Positions 43,224 to 52,707 of a stretch of 64,000 nt of DNA are shown in pieces (position 1 is the first letter of the stretch; every line of letters starts with the position of its first letter). Location: contig JACHLS010000002.1 in assembly GCA_014204635.1 (NCBI GenBank), positions 248,001 to 312,000 on the forward strand. The letters run 5' to 3'. The stretch is from Sporosarcina luteola (GTDB lineage Bacteria; Bacillota; Bacilli; Bacillales_A; Planococcaceae). Below the pieces are notes generated by a model, which was given only the letters and a program-made list of their open reading frames with translations, ran no database searches and was not told the origin of the DNA. Both the position numbers and the translations under genes were made by a program.

Positions 43224-44529
43224 CCTTCAAGCAAAAATCAGGCAATCATTTGTCACCCATGTGAATGACGACCGGTTAATGGATTGCATGCGCTGCGGCT
43301 TCTGTCTGCCAGCTTGTCCGACCTATATCCATTCCGGCTATGATGAGACCCAATCGCCGCGCGGTCGTATCGCTTTGATGAAAGCGGTCCGGGACGGTGT
43401 TGTTGAATGGGATGGTTCCATAGAAGAAGCATTCGACCTTTGTCTGGGCTGCCGAGCTTGTGAACCGGCCTGTCCGGCGGGTGTGCAGTATGGCACGTTG
43501 ATTGAGGAAACCCGTGACGCGATCGTTTCCGCAAAGGATCAATCGCTGAAAGAAAAAGTCATGCGTAAAGGGGCATTTGATCATCTATTCGCCGATCAAC
43601 GAAAAATGCAAGCAGCTGTCAAACTGGTGACGTTTTATCAGAAAACGGGCCTTCAAAAAGCCGTAAGGAAGATCGGGTTTCTTGAATTGTTCCCTTCCTT
43701 TATGAAAGACATGGAGAGGGCATTGCCAGAGCCGCCTAAGCGTAAAAGGCAATCAGGTCTGCAACGTCCAGTCAAAACGAAAGTCGCCTTTTTTACAGGG
43801 TGTCTCATGGATACGATGTTCAAGGAAACAAACCGGAATACGATGGAACTTCTTGAACGGTTAGGCTGTGAGGTTATATTGCCGAAAGGGCAGCAGTGCT
43901 GCGGGGCTTTGCAAGGTCATAGCGGGGAAATGGAGCGAGCCAAGCGGAATGCCCTAGTGAACATCGAAGCGTTTGATGATGTGGAGTTTGATTTTATCGT
44001 CAATAACGCCGGTGGCTGCGGCGCATTTCTTTCGGAATATGACCGTTTGTTCGAAAAAGAGTCCCCCGAATTATATGCGAAAGCAAAACGGTTTGTGGAC
44101 AAGCAGATCGACATTTCTTCGTTGCTTGTCAAACTCGGCATTGTGGCTGAACTTGAAAAATTGCCTTCCACAGAGGCAGTAGAAATCGTCACTTACCAGG
44201 ATTCCTGCCATTTGCGGAATGTGAATGGAGTCATAAACGAGCCTCGGACTATTTTGAAAGCGGTAAAAAGCAGCGTGTTTACAGAAATGCCTGGCGCGAA
44301 TCTCTGTTGCGGTTCCGCCGGTATCTATAATTTGCTTCAACCTGAAATGGCGTCACGAATTTTGGAATCCAAAATGGAAGAGGTGAAAAACATTCAAGCA
44401 TCGACCATCATTACGACCAATCCTGGATGCTTGCTTCAAATGAAAGTAGGAGTGGAGCGTGAAGGTCTTTCATCGACTGCACGTGCCATGCATTTAGTGG
44501 ATTTTATCCACGAAAAGATAATCCAATAA
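43216..44529 (+). CDS. glcF: Glycolate oxidase iron-sulfur subunit GlcF
   Basis: 437 residues. Two [4Fe-4S] ferredoxin motifs, CMRCGFCLPACP (near 23) and CLGCRACEPACP (near 76), are followed by two CCG domains (QQCCGALQGHSG near 231 and ANLCCGSAGIYN near 362). It accepts electrons from the GlcD flavin and delivers them to the respiratory chain. Starts inside glcD, so translation is coupled. Full length; no separate GlcE subunit is encoded, as is usual in Bacilli. Confidence 0.93.
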   Translation: MVSLQAKIRQSFVTHVNDDRLMDCMRCGFCLPACPTYIHSGYDETQSPRGRIALMKAVRDGVVEWDGSIEEAFDLCLGCRACEPACPAGVQYGTLIEETRDAIVSAKDQSLKEKVMRKGAFDHLFADQRKMQAAVKLVTFYQKTGLQKAVRKIGFLELFPSFMKDMERALPEPPKRKRQSGLQRPVKTKVAFFTGCLMDTMFKETNRNTMELLERLGCEVILPKGQQCCGALQGHSGEMERAKRNALVNIEAFDDVEFDFIVNNAGGCGAFLSEYDRLFEKESPELYAKAKRFVDKQIDISSLLVKLGIVAELEKLPSTEAVEIVTYQDSCHLRNVNGVINEPRTILKAVKSSVFTEMPGANLCCGSAGIYNLLQPEMASRILESKMEEVKNIQASTIITTNPGCLLQMKVGVEREGLSSTARAMHLVDFIHEKIIQ

Positions 44530-44544
44530 ACGGAGGGAAATGGA

Positions 44545-45576
44545 ATGAGAAAAAGAAGAATTGCAATTTTGGGGGCAATCGGTTTATCGGCCATGTTACT
44601 GGTAGGGGCATGTTCATCAGCGAAAGGCGACACAGAATCAGGCGCAGGAGCAGAGGACAAGTCATATAACTTGAAGATGTCCGTAACGGTCAATGATTCT
44701 TCTACTTGGTATAAGGCTGCTGAGAAGCTTGCAAATGATATGAAGGAAGAAACGGATGGACGCATTAAGATCGAAATCTATCCGAATGAACAGCTTTCGG
44801 GCGGAGATTCCGGCAAGGGAGTGGAACTTTTGGCGAAAGGGCAAACCGACTTGAGCTTCCACTCGACAATCATTTACTCAATTTTGGATCCGCGTTTTGG
44901 AGTAGCCAGTGCGCCATTCCTTTTCAAAGACACGGCCGGCGTTGACAAAGTGTTTGGCGGCGAAGGCGGCGAAGCCATCGCGGACATCCTTCGTGAAAAA
45001 GGGGTCGAAACGTTAGGTTATGGGGAAAACGGTTTCCGTCAAATTACCAATAGTAAACATGAAATCAAATCGCCGGAAGATCTGAAGAGCATGAAAGTCC
45101 GGATTCCAGGCATCACGATGTATACGGATCTGTTCAGAGAATTGGGCGCGGATCCGACGACGATGACTTTCTCCGAAGTGTTTACGTCCTTGCAGCAAGG
45201 TACGATTCATGGACAGGAAAATCCGATAGATGTCATTCACTCTTCTAAATTGAACGAAGTACAAGATTATATCACAATGTGGAACTACTCCTATGATCCG
45301 CTTGTGCTTGGCATTAACAAGAAGCTATTTGACTCTATGAGCAAAGAAGACCAGGAACTATTTAAGAAATTGGGCAAGGAAGCTGCAGAATATCAAGTGA
45401 AAATCGCACGTGAGAAAGAAGCGAACCAAATCGATGGACTGAAATCGTCCGGCATGCAGTTCTATGAGCCGACAGATGCAGAATTGGCATCCTTCAAAGA
45501 AGCGGTCCAACCAATCTATGACAAGTATCAGGACATTTGGGGCGAAGACTTGCTAAAAGCGTTCCAAAACCAATAA
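44545..45576 (+). CDS. dctP: TRAP transporter solute-binding lipoprotein DctP
   Basis: 343 residues with a lipoprotein signal (lipobox LVGAC, Cys near 23), then a DctP-type binding domain. The carboxylate-binding region includes KVRIPGITMYTDLFRELGA and FTSLQQGTIHGQENP. It captures an organic acid outside the membrane and delivers it to DctQM. ATG follows CGGAGGG. The gene lies 15 bases after glcF, so ligand uptake and GlcDF oxidation are probably linked. Confidence 0.93.
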   Translation: MRKRRIAILGAIGLSAMLLVGACSSAKGDTESGAGAEDKSYNLKMSVTVNDSSTWYKAAEKLANDMKEETDGRIKIEIYPNEQLSGGDSGKGVELLAKGQTDLSFHSTIIYSILDPRFGVASAPFLFKDTAGVDKVFGGEGGEAIADILREKGVETLGYGENGFRQITNSKHEIKSPEDLKSMKVRIPGITMYTDLFRELGADPTTMTFSEVFTSLQQGTIHGQENPIDVIHSSKLNEVQDYITMWNYSYDPLVLGINKKLFDSMSKEDQELFKKLGKEAAEYQVKIAREKEANQIDGLKSSGMQFYEPTDAELASFKEAVQPIYDKYQDIWGEDLLKAFQNQ

Positions 45577-45593
45577 CACTGGGGGTTACATGA

Positions 45594-46079
45594 ATGGAAA
45601 AAGTAATTAGCAGGCTGGAAGAATGGATTGTCGTCATAGTACTGTCCATCATGTCAACCATCGCATTTGTCAACATACTTTCTCGGGGATTGGCAAGCTA
45701 TTCTTTGTCTTTTACAGAAGAGATTACGGTCAACCTATTCGTTATGCTGACCTTTGTGGGAACCGCCATTGGTGTGCGTGAACAAGCACACCTTGGCTTT
45801 ACTCTTCTCTATGACATGGCAAATGTGGCGTTCAAACGGGTCATTACTGTACTGGTTGGTCTGATGATGTTGCTGTTGTTCGGAGTTCTTCTTTATTACG
45901 GTTTCCAAATGGTGAAATTCCAAATGGATATGGGACAAAAAACACCATCTCTTGGATGGCCGCAATGGTGGTTTTCACTCGCCATGCCGCTCGGAGCAGT
46001 GCTTTGCATTTATCGGACAATCCAAGTGACAGTAAAGGAATTGCGCGGGCAAGATGAGAAAGGGGAGCAGCTCTCATGA
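45594..46079 (+). CDS. dctQ: TRAP transporter small permease DctQ
   Basis: 161 residues with four membrane spans (about 14-34, 47-66, 83-105, 124-146), the normal DctQ fold. The conserved segment FTEEITVNLFVMLTFVGTA is present. It overlaps the DctM start by four bases (ATGA). It forms the sodium-coupled importer with DctM. Confidence 0.92.
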   Translation: MEKVISRLEEWIVVIVLSIMSTIAFVNILSRGLASYSLSFTEEITVNLFVMLTFVGTAIGVREQAHLGFTLLYDMANVAFKRVITVLVGLMMLLLFGVLLYYGFQMVKFQMDMGQKTPSLGWPQWWFSLAMPLGAVLCIYRTIQVTVKELRGQDEKGEQLS

Positions 46080-47395
46080 TGGCATTTATATTGTTCGGTT
46101 TATTCTTTCTGTTAGTCATGTTGCGGATGCCAATTGCCATCGCGCTTGCTGTGTCCTCTATAGCTGTTCTATTTACGGGCAGCGGGATGTTTGGTTTGGA
46201 ACTGGTAGCCGACATTATGTATTCGAGTGTCTCGAAATTCACATTGCTTGCAATTCCTTTCTTTATCTTGGCTGGTGTCATTATGGAACAAGCGGGCATT
46301 TCGAAGCGACTGATCGATTTCGCTCAATCCCTGGTAGGCCACCGGAAAAGCGGTATCGTTTTCGTTACAGTATTGACGGCGATTTTCTTTGCGGCCATTT
46401 CCGGTTCGGGTCCAGCGACTGTCGCGGCGATTGGAGGCATTCTTGTGCCGGCAATGGTGAAAAACGGCTATAAAAAGGAGACGGCTGGGGCGTTGGTTGC
46501 GAGTTCCGGAGCGATCGGCATTATCATACCTCCAAGTATTGCATTCATCGTTTTCGCGGTAGTGGCGGGTGATCAAATTCCGGTTTCCATTGGTCGATTA
46601 TTCATGGCGGGTGTCGTACCTGGTTTGCTATTGGGATTAGGTTTCATATTGGCTGCCATGTACGTCAGATGGAGACAAGAAAAGAAGGAAGGCCCGATTG
46701 AATATGTCATGAAGGAAAAGGCTACAGGAGAGGAAAGATTGAAAGCGTTTACGGGAGCTCTCTGGGGGCTTCTCATACCCGTCATCATTCTTGGCGGGAT
46801 CTACGGAGGATTTTTCACACCAACCGAAGCTGCAGTCGTTGCTGTATTCTATGGCCTGTTTGTCGGCTTCTTCGTTTACCGGGAATTAACAATCAAAAAA
46901 CTGTACGACATTTTAGTCGCTTCTTCTGTTCAGACCGCCGTCGTGATGTTCATTGTCAGTGCAGCTTCCGTCTATGCCTATATCATCACGACGGAACAGA
47001 TTGCGAGACAGATCTCAGAAGCAATGCTTAGTATGTCGGACAACCCGATCATCATTCTATTACTCGTCAATATTTTGTTGTTAATCGCAGGAATGTTTAT
47101 CGATGCCATCTCTGCTTATTACATATTCATTCCGATTTTATTGCCAATCATGATCGCATTCAATGTCGATCCGACTGTGTTCGGCGTGTTCATGACAGTG
47201 AACTTGGCGATCGGTTTGTTCACTCCGCCGGTAGGACTTAACTTGTTTGTTGCTGCAGGCATATCCAAAACAACGATTGGCCAGATTTCGAAAGGCGTTG
47301 TACCTTTCGTTGTAGCATCTATCATCATTTTATTGTTAATCACATATATCCCGCAGATATCCACATTCCTGCCGGATCTATTGAACATTAAATAG
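46076..47395 (+). CDS. dctM: TRAP transporter large permease DctM
   Basis: 439 residues with about 12 membrane spans. DctM landmarks are present: SGSGPATVAAIGGILVPAM near 125, SSGAIGIIIPPSIAFIVFA near 150, GFFTPTEAA near 251, and GLFTPPVGLNLFVAA near 387. It is the main translocation subunit of the DctPQM importer. Overlaps dctQ by four bases. The substrate cannot be read from the sequence. Confidence 0.94.
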   Translation: MMAFILFGLFFLLVMLRMPIAIALAVSSIAVLFTGSGMFGLELVADIMYSSVSKFTLLAIPFFILAGVIMEQAGISKRLIDFAQSLVGHRKSGIVFVTVLTAIFFAAISGSGPATVAAIGGILVPAMVKNGYKKETAGALVASSGAIGIIIPPSIAFIVFAVVAGDQIPVSIGRLFMAGVVPGLLLGLGFILAAMYVRWRQEKKEGPIEYVMKEKATGEERLKAFTGALWGLLIPVIILGGIYGGFFTPTEAAVVAVFYGLFVGFFVYRELTIKKLYDILVASSVQTAVVMFIVSAASVYAYIITTEQIARQISEAMLSMSDNPIIILLLVNILLLIAGMFIDAISAYYIFIPILLPIMIAFNVDPTVFGVFMTVNLAIGLFTPPVGLNLFVAAGISKTTIGQISKGVVPFVVASIIILLLITYIPQISTFLPDLLNIK

Positions 47396-47406
47396 GGGGC
47401 GACATC

Positions 47407-48168
47407 GTGAGATTAAAGGGACAAACAGCAATCATTACAGGCGCGGCCAGCGGAATTGGCGCGGAATCGGCAATCATCCTGTCGCGGGAAGGTGCCAACG
47501 TCGTTCTCGTCGATTTGAATTCTTGCGAGGAAACAATTGATGCGATTCAAAACCAAGCGTCCGATGCTAACGTGATGGAATGCTTGGGCGACATCCGTGA
47601 TCCTGAATTTGTGAAAGCGACGGTCGCCCGTGCTTCCGATACATTTGGGGAACTTCATATTTTAGTGAACAATGCAGGAACATGCGGCAGACTCGGTATT
47701 GATACGATGACGCTTGATGTCTGGGACCGAGATATGGATACCAATGTGAAAGCCGCATTTCTTTTCATCCAGGCAATCGTCTATCCCCATATGGTGGAAC
47801 AGAAGTATGGACGAATCATCAATATCAGTTCGATTTCCGGGATGAACGGCGGCGTCATTTCAGGCCAAGAGGACAATAATGGACGTTCTGGACCGGCCTA
47901 CTCGGCTTCCAAAGGGGCGGTCATCGCCTTGACGAAGTGGGTGGCGAAGGAGCTTGGCGTTCATGGAATCACATGCAACTCGGTCGCACCGGGCGCTACA
48001 TTGACCGGAATTACGACAGGGGTGGCATATGATGTGAGCCAGCAAGCGATCAAACGGATGGGGACGCCGCAAGATATTGCGGAGGCTGTTCTGTATTTCG
48101 CTTCTCCAGAGTCGAGCTATACAACGGGACAAGTACTCAAAGTAGATGGGGGCTACAGCTTTGGATAA
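47407..48168 (+). CDS. Short-chain dehydrogenase/reductase
   Basis: 253-residue SDR. NAD(P)-binding TGAASGIGAES (about 12-22), the NNAG motif near 90, catalytic serine in INISSISG near 140, and YSASKGA (Tyr-xxx-Lys) near 160. The acidic residue after the second strand (VDLNS) favours NAD. GTG start behind AGGGGGCG. It follows dctM by 11 bases and its 3' end overlaps the PPC-domain gene. It probably oxidises a hydroxyl group of a pathway intermediate; the substrate is unknown. Confidence 0.9.
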   Translation: MRLKGQTAIITGAASGIGAESAIILSREGANVVLVDLNSCEETIDAIQNQASDANVMECLGDIRDPEFVKATVARASDTFGELHILVNNAGTCGRLGIDTMTLDVWDRDMDTNVKAAFLFIQAIVYPHMVEQKYGRIINISSISGMNGGVISGQEDNNGRSGPAYSASKGAVIALTKWVAKELGVHGITCNSVAPGATLTGITTGVAYDVSQQAIKRMGTPQDIAEAVLYFASPESSYTTGQVLKVDGGYSFG

Positions 48169-48634
48169 TCGGATTCAAGCAGTACTCGATAATAAGACGA
48201 ATCGGATTGCCGGTAGATTTAAGAAAGGGATCGACCTCTTTGAAGGGTTTAAGGAAGTTTGCCGCATCCATCAAGTGACTGCGGCTCATTTCCAATGTAT
48301 TGGATCCCTTGAGTACGCAACGTATGTCCAGTTGGATCAGACAGCGGAAGGCGGCCTAGCATATTCGAAAAAGAAAAAAACGGATACGCCAATTGAATTG
48401 CTGTCTGGCACAGGTTTTATCGGATTGGATATGCAGGGCAAATTGGATGTGCACTTTCACGGAACATTCATCGATTGTGAAAAAAAGATTGATGGCGGCC
48501 ACTTTATCGACGGGGAGAACCCGGTTGCCGTTACGATTGAATATCTGTTGTTTCCGCTGCATGAAGTAGCGTTGCAACGAGGAAATGATGAGTTTTGGGG
48601 CATGCCTGTATTTCAATTTACGAAGGAGGAGTGA
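48146..48634 (+). CDS. PPC/DUF296-domain protein
   Basis: 162 residues of the PPC/DUF296 family: GRFKKGIDLFEGFKEV, TAAHFQCIGSLEYA, and a His-rich core VHFHGTF. In plants this domain accompanies AT-hooks; bacterial single-domain forms are trimers of unclear, possibly enzymatic, function. The gene overlaps the SDR by 23 bases when ATG at 48146 is used; TTG at 48161 behind GGGGGC is an alternative. Its place in a catabolic operon argues for a metabolic rather than regulatory role, which is inference. Confidence 0.8.
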   Translation: MGATALDNRIQAVLDNKTNRIAGRFKKGIDLFEGFKEVCRIHQVTAAHFQCIGSLEYATYVQLDQTAEGGLAYSKKKKTDTPIELLSGTGFIGLDMQGKLDVHFHGTFIDCEKKIDGGHFIDGENPVAVTIEYLLFPLHEVALQRGNDEFWGMPVFQFTKEE

Positions 48635-50122
48635 TTGACTGTGGAAACCTTAGGAAAACTTGCTGTGAAATCGGCGCTGGCCAATCCTGACAAACTCGCT
48701 GTGAAAGACAATGACCGTTCATTCACTTACAAAGAGTTGTTGGAACGGGCACATGCGCTAGCTGCTTACTTTCATCATAAAGGATTGCAGAAGGGCGATC
48801 GAATCGGCATTTTGATGCCGAACCGCTTGGAACATATCGAGTTGGATGTTGCGGTGGCGCTTGGAGGGTTCATTAAAGTGCCGCTCAACTATCGGCTCCA
48901 TCCTAAAGAGCATCAATATATGCTGACTGATGCGGATGTTAGCCTGCTTATTGGAGATCGGGCGCTCCTTGACGCGCTCGGCACCGAGATAGAAACATTG
49001 TGCGTCGGGGCGAATTATGAAAACATCATCCAATCCTACATCGGAGCGGGATTTGCCGAACATGTCGAGGAGGATGACCTATTCGCCATTATGTATACAT
49101 CCGGCACGACGGGCAATCCAAAGGGAGTGATGCTTTCGCACCGCAATATGATTGCTGGCGCAGTTTCCCTAGCGCTTGTATGCGAGACAGATTATGACGA
49201 TATCATCGGCCATGTGGCTCCGTTGACGCACGGGAGCAATTTCCTTTCCCATGTTGCATGGCTGTACGGATTATCACAAGTAGTATTCGATAAATTCGAA
49301 CCGGAAGAATTCGTGAATGATCTGGCAAGAGAAAAGGTGTCCATCATCTTCCTAGTGCCGACGATGGTCAACTTGATGATCCAGCATCCGAATTTCGATC
49401 CTGCGAAACTCTCGACACTAAAGAGCATCAATATGGCAGGCTCTCCGATTGCGGCAAGCAAGCTGGAGCAGGCGCTTAAGCTGACTGGACCGATTTTTGC
49501 GGAAACATATGGACAAGTTGAGGCGCCTATGTGCATCACGATGATGCCGAAAAGGGAACTGGGCTCCCGTCTTGAGTCATGCGGCCGCACCGGCCTGTTT
49601 GTCGATGTGAAGATCGTGGATGACGAAGGGAATGAACTTCCTGACGGTGAAGTCGGGGAAATCATCTGTAAAGGTTCCCTCGTTATGAAAGGGTATTGGA
49701 ACAATGAAAAAGCGACAGCGGAAACCTTGCAGGACGGCTGGCTTCATACAGGAGATCTAGGCTGGAAGAATCCAGAAGGATATGTCCATATTGTCGACCG
49801 GAAAAAAGATGTCATTATTTCGGGGGGCGTCAATATTTATCCGCGTGAAGTGGAAGAAGTACTGAACATGCATCCAGGTGTTAAGGAGACATGTGTCATC
49901 GGCGTGCCAGATGAGAAATGGGGAGAGAACGTCATTGCTTATGTCGTGCCAAATGGTACGCAGCAGGTGACGGATGAACAGCTGCTCGCACTCTGCATTG
50001 AAAATATGGCCAGCTTTAAAAAGCCGAAGGAGATTCATATTGTCGAGGAATTGCCGAAAAGTTCCTACGGGAAAATCCTAAAGCGCGAGCTGCGCAACCA
50101 GCATGAAGAGGTGAAAGCATGA
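48635..50122 (+). CDS. AMP-dependent acyl-CoA ligase of the catabolic operon
   Basis: 495-residue ANL ligase: YTSGTTGNPKGVM near 152, YGQVEAP near 290, HTGDLGW near 372, DRKKDVIISGG near 388, and the catalytic lysine in SSYGKILKR near 480. It should activate the imported acid or an oxidised product to its CoA thioester before the thiolase. The start may be TTG at 48635 (five bases after AGGAGG) or GTG at 48641. Stop overlaps the thiolase start. Distinct from the ligase at 26.2 kb. Confidence 0.9.
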   Translation: MTVETLGKLAVKSALANPDKLAVKDNDRSFTYKELLERAHALAAYFHHKGLQKGDRIGILMPNRLEHIELDVAVALGGFIKVPLNYRLHPKEHQYMLTDADVSLLIGDRALLDALGTEIETLCVGANYENIIQSYIGAGFAEHVEEDDLFAIMYTSGTTGNPKGVMLSHRNMIAGAVSLALVCETDYDDIIGHVAPLTHGSNFLSHVAWLYGLSQVVFDKFEPEEFVNDLAREKVSIIFLVPTMVNLMIQHPNFDPAKLSTLKSINMAGSPIAASKLEQALKLTGPIFAETYGQVEAPMCITMMPKRELGSRLESCGRTGLFVDVKIVDDEGNELPDGEVGEIICKGSLVMKGYWNNEKATAETLQDGWLHTGDLGWKNPEGYVHIVDRKKDVIISGGVNIYPREVEEVLNMHPGVKETCVIGVPDEKWGENVIAYVVPNGTQQVTDEQLLALCIENMASFKKPKEIHIVEELPKSSYGKILKRELRNQHEEVKA

Positions 50123-51255
50123 CGAATGTATATGTACACGGCGTCGGCATGACACAATTTGGGACCTTCGTAGATCGGACGATGAAGGACTTGTTGCTCG
50201 ATGCTTGTATTCAAGCGTTGAATGAAGCAGGCAATCCGAAAGTGGACGCGGTCTATGTTGGAAATTTTATGGGCGGCTCCATATACAACCAAGAAATACT
50301 TGGAGCGATTGTTGCGAACGAATTAGGTCTTGGATTCATTCCGACGGCCAAAGTCGAAGGAGCATGCGCTTCTGGCGGCATCGCTGTGAGGCAAGGGGTG
50401 CTCGGCATTCAGAGCGGTGAATACGAAACTGTATTGGTAGCTGGTGTGGAGAAGATGAAACATGCGTCCACCGCGGATGTCACGCAGGCGATCAATGCGG
50501 CGATGGATAATGATTCAAATGAAAAACGGGCGGGGCTCACATTCCCTGGTTTCTTCGGAGTGCTCGCCAACCGGTATTTTTTTGAGACAGGCGCTTCCAA
50601 AAAGCATCTCGCTATGGTGGCTTTGAAAAATCGGGAAAATGCGATTCAAAACCCGCTTGCCCAGTTTCGAAAACCGGCTACTTTGGAAGAGATCATGGAA
50701 GCGAGAATGATTACGAACCCGCTTGGACTTTACGATTGTTCGCCGATGACGGACGGTGCTGCTGCAATTGTACTATCCAGCAAAAAGTCGCCGGTTCACG
50801 TCCGCTCATCTGCCCAAAGTTCTGGACCGACGCAAATGCAGGACGCGGACGATCTATTATCCATTCCCGCTATCAGGGAATCAGGCAGGCTCGCTTACAA
50901 GAAAGCGGGAGTCGGGCCAGAAGATATCGATGTCGTAGAAATCCATGACTGCTTCTCCATGACGGAAATGCTTGCGATTGAAGAGCTGGGCTTCTTTTCG
51001 AAACGCGAGGGCTGGAAAGCAATTGAAGAAGGCCGTACCAAAGTAACAGGTGATAAGCCGGTTAACACGAGCGGCGGTCTATTATCCCGAGGCCATCCAA
51101 TCGGTGCCACTGGAATTTCCCAGTTGTATCAGCTTGTACATCAGTTGAGAGGGACAGCGCCAAATCAAGTAGCAGGCAATCCGCGTCTCGCTTTGGCACA
51201 AAATTTAGGCGGAACGGGATCCTATTCTGTTGTGCACATTTTGGAAAGGGTGTGA
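50119..51255 (+). CDS. Thiolase / lipid-transfer-type acyltransferase (SCP-x or archaeal type)
   Basis: 378 residues with the thiolase fold. The nucleophilic cysteine is in EGACASGG near residue 83. HDCFS near 275 and GGLLSRGHPIGATG near 315 supply the histidine. The second catalytic cysteine of classical biosynthetic thiolases is replaced (AQNLGGTGS), as in SCP-x/lipid-transfer and archaeal thiolases. Such proteins work with a DUF35 zinc-ribbon/OB partner, which is the next gene. The reaction could be thiolytic cleavage or retro-aldol cleavage of a CoA ester. Confidence 0.87.
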   Translation: MTNVYVHGVGMTQFGTFVDRTMKDLLLDACIQALNEAGNPKVDAVYVGNFMGGSIYNQEILGAIVANELGLGFIPTAKVEGACASGGIAVRQGVLGIQSGEYETVLVAGVEKMKHASTADVTQAINAAMDNDSNEKRAGLTFPGFFGVLANRYFFETGASKKHLAMVALKNRENAIQNPLAQFRKPATLEEIMEARMITNPLGLYDCSPMTDGAAAIVLSSKKSPVHVRSSAQSSGPTQMQDADDLLSIPAIRESGRLAYKKAGVGPEDIDVVEIHDCFSMTEMLAIEELGFFSKREGWKAIEEGRTKVTGDKPVNTSGGLLSRGHPIGATGISQLYQLVHQLRGTAPNQVAGNPRLALAQNLGGTGSYSVVHILERV

Positions 51256-51260
51256 GAGGT

Positions 51261-51569
51261 ATGAAGATTTTTGCGTGCACGAGTTGTGATTATCATAGCG
51301 TGACATCCAAGTATACTTGTCCGAAATGCCAGCAAGGGAAGCTGCAGGAGAAGGAAGTTTCGACTAAAGGCACTGTTTATAGTTTCACGGATATTCATGT
51401 TGCACCGGCAGAATTCGCCCATATCGCCCCCTATACGGTCGCTTTGATTGAGCTGGATGAAGCGTCGGTCAAAGTGACAGCACGAATGGACAGCGAAGTC
51501 GCTATCGGGGATGCAGTTGACTTAAAAGGACTTGAAGAGGGAGCATTCATTTACACGAAGGCCAATTAG
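51261..51569 (+). CDS. Zn-ribbon/OB-fold (DUF35) partner of the thiolase
   Basis: 102 residues. The rubredoxin-like zinc ribbon at the N terminus has CTSCDY and CPKC, and is followed by an OB fold (YTVALIELDEASVKVTARM). DUF35 proteins form complexes with SCP-x/archaeal thiolases or Ltp-type aldolases and help bind acyl-CoA. The ATG at 51261 is preferred, with AAAGGG ten bases upstream; a GTG at 51252 would overlap the thiolase stop and lacks a spaced site. Confidence 0.87.
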   Translation: MKIFACTSCDYHSVTSKYTCPKCQQGKLQEKEVSTKGTVYSFTDIHVAPAEFAHIAPYTVALIELDEASVKVTARMDSEVAIGDAVDLKGLEEGAFIYTKAN

Positions 51570-51661
51570 TCCTTCGACTATAATCATCGTGGGAATGGAA
51601 GGCTTGTGCATTGGATCAAAGCGATCTACTGTACAGGCCTTCTTGTCTAGGAGGCGAAGGA

Positions 51662-52606
51662 ATGAAGGTCATCTCTCTACTATCGCGTGTCATCTCGAAA
51701 TATTTGCCGATTTGGATTGTAGCCTTGTCCTTAGTGGCTTATGTGTTGCCGGATGCGTTTATTTCCATTCGAGGCCTGACTGGGGTCGGGTTGGGGACCA
51801 TTTTCTTATTAATGGGCTTGTCGTTATCCACGGACAAGCTGCTGCAAGTTATTAAACAACCGAAATATGCATGTCTCGGCGTGTTGTTTAAGTGGACCAT
51901 CATGGTAGCTGTATCCAGTGGGATCGCCTATGTTTTTTTCCGGAATGAAGCGGAAATTGCAACCGGAATCATTTTAGCAGGAACTGTTCCGAGTGGGACT
52001 TCTGCAAATATCTATACATTCATTGCCGGAGGTGAAGTGGCAGTCAGCATTACGATGGCGACGATGGATACATTCATTTCCCCCCTTCTAACACCTGCTC
52101 TTGTCCAGTTTTTCGCAGGGAAATTAATTCCGATTGCTTTTTGGCCGCTGTTTCTCAATATCATTTACATTGTCTTTCTCCCACTTTTAGCCGGGCTGTT
52201 CATCCAGTGGAAATGGCAGAAGCCGGTCGGTAAAGTCAGGCCGTATACTGCTGTTTTATCCCAAATGTCCTTATTCATCGTCATCCTCTCCGTCATTTCG
52301 AATGCACAAAAATCCTTGCAGGAGAATTTGGCGATCTTGCCCATGATATTCATTGCGGTCACTTTGCAAGTCTCCATTCCAATGGTTGCGGGTTATTTTG
52401 CAGCTCGGCTTTTCAAAGCGCCGGAAGAGACGGCACGTGCAATTTTATTCCACACAGGCATATGCAATTCCGCACTGGCAGCAACCCTTGCCATGGAACA
52501 CGTCAGTTCCCTGGCAGCTGTTCCGGCAGTCGCCAATATGGTCGTCAATTTGACGATCGGAGCGACAGTCGCAAGCCTTTTTGAGAATAAATTTAAAACT
52601 TTCTAG
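51662..52606 (+). CDS. Bile acid:sodium symporter (BASS) family transporter
   Basis: 314 residues with about ten membrane spans. The family segments are GLTGVGLGTIFLLMGLSLS and the core crossover GTVPSGTSANIYTFIAGGEVA. BASS proteins co-transport sodium with carboxylates such as pantoate or 2-keto acids. The ATG at 51662 has AGGAGG seven bases upstream; an in-frame ATG at 51611 lacks one. It ends the catabolic gene run, 92 bases after the DUF35 gene, and could import or export a related acid. Confidence 0.88.
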   Translation: MKVISLLSRVISKYLPIWIVALSLVAYVLPDAFISIRGLTGVGLGTIFLLMGLSLSTDKLLQVIKQPKYACLGVLFKWTIMVAVSSGIAYVFFRNEAEIATGIILAGTVPSGTSANIYTFIAGGEVAVSITMATMDTFISPLLTPALVQFFAGKLIPIAFWPLFLNIIYIVFLPLLAGLFIQWKWQKPVGKVRPYTAVLSQMSLFIVILSVISNAQKSLQENLAILPMIFIAVTLQVSIPMVAGYFAARLFKAPEETARAILFHTGICNSALAATLAMEHVSSLAAVPAVANMVVNLTIGATVASLFENKFKTF

Positions 52607-52622
52607 ACAACTATTTGCCATC

Positions 52623-52662
52623 CTGAGTGAAATGTTTTGCTAAGTCCAACATTTTCTCAGTT
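52623..52662 (+). terminator. Terminator-like hairpin after the BASS transporter
   Basis: CTGAGTGAAATGTT pairs with AACATTTTCTCAG around an 11-nt loop. It has no proper T-run, so termination strength is uncertain. Confidence 0.4.
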
Positions 52663-52707
52663 GCTGCTATCATATCTTTTATTACTAGCAAATCGGGAGG
52701 AAAATGG

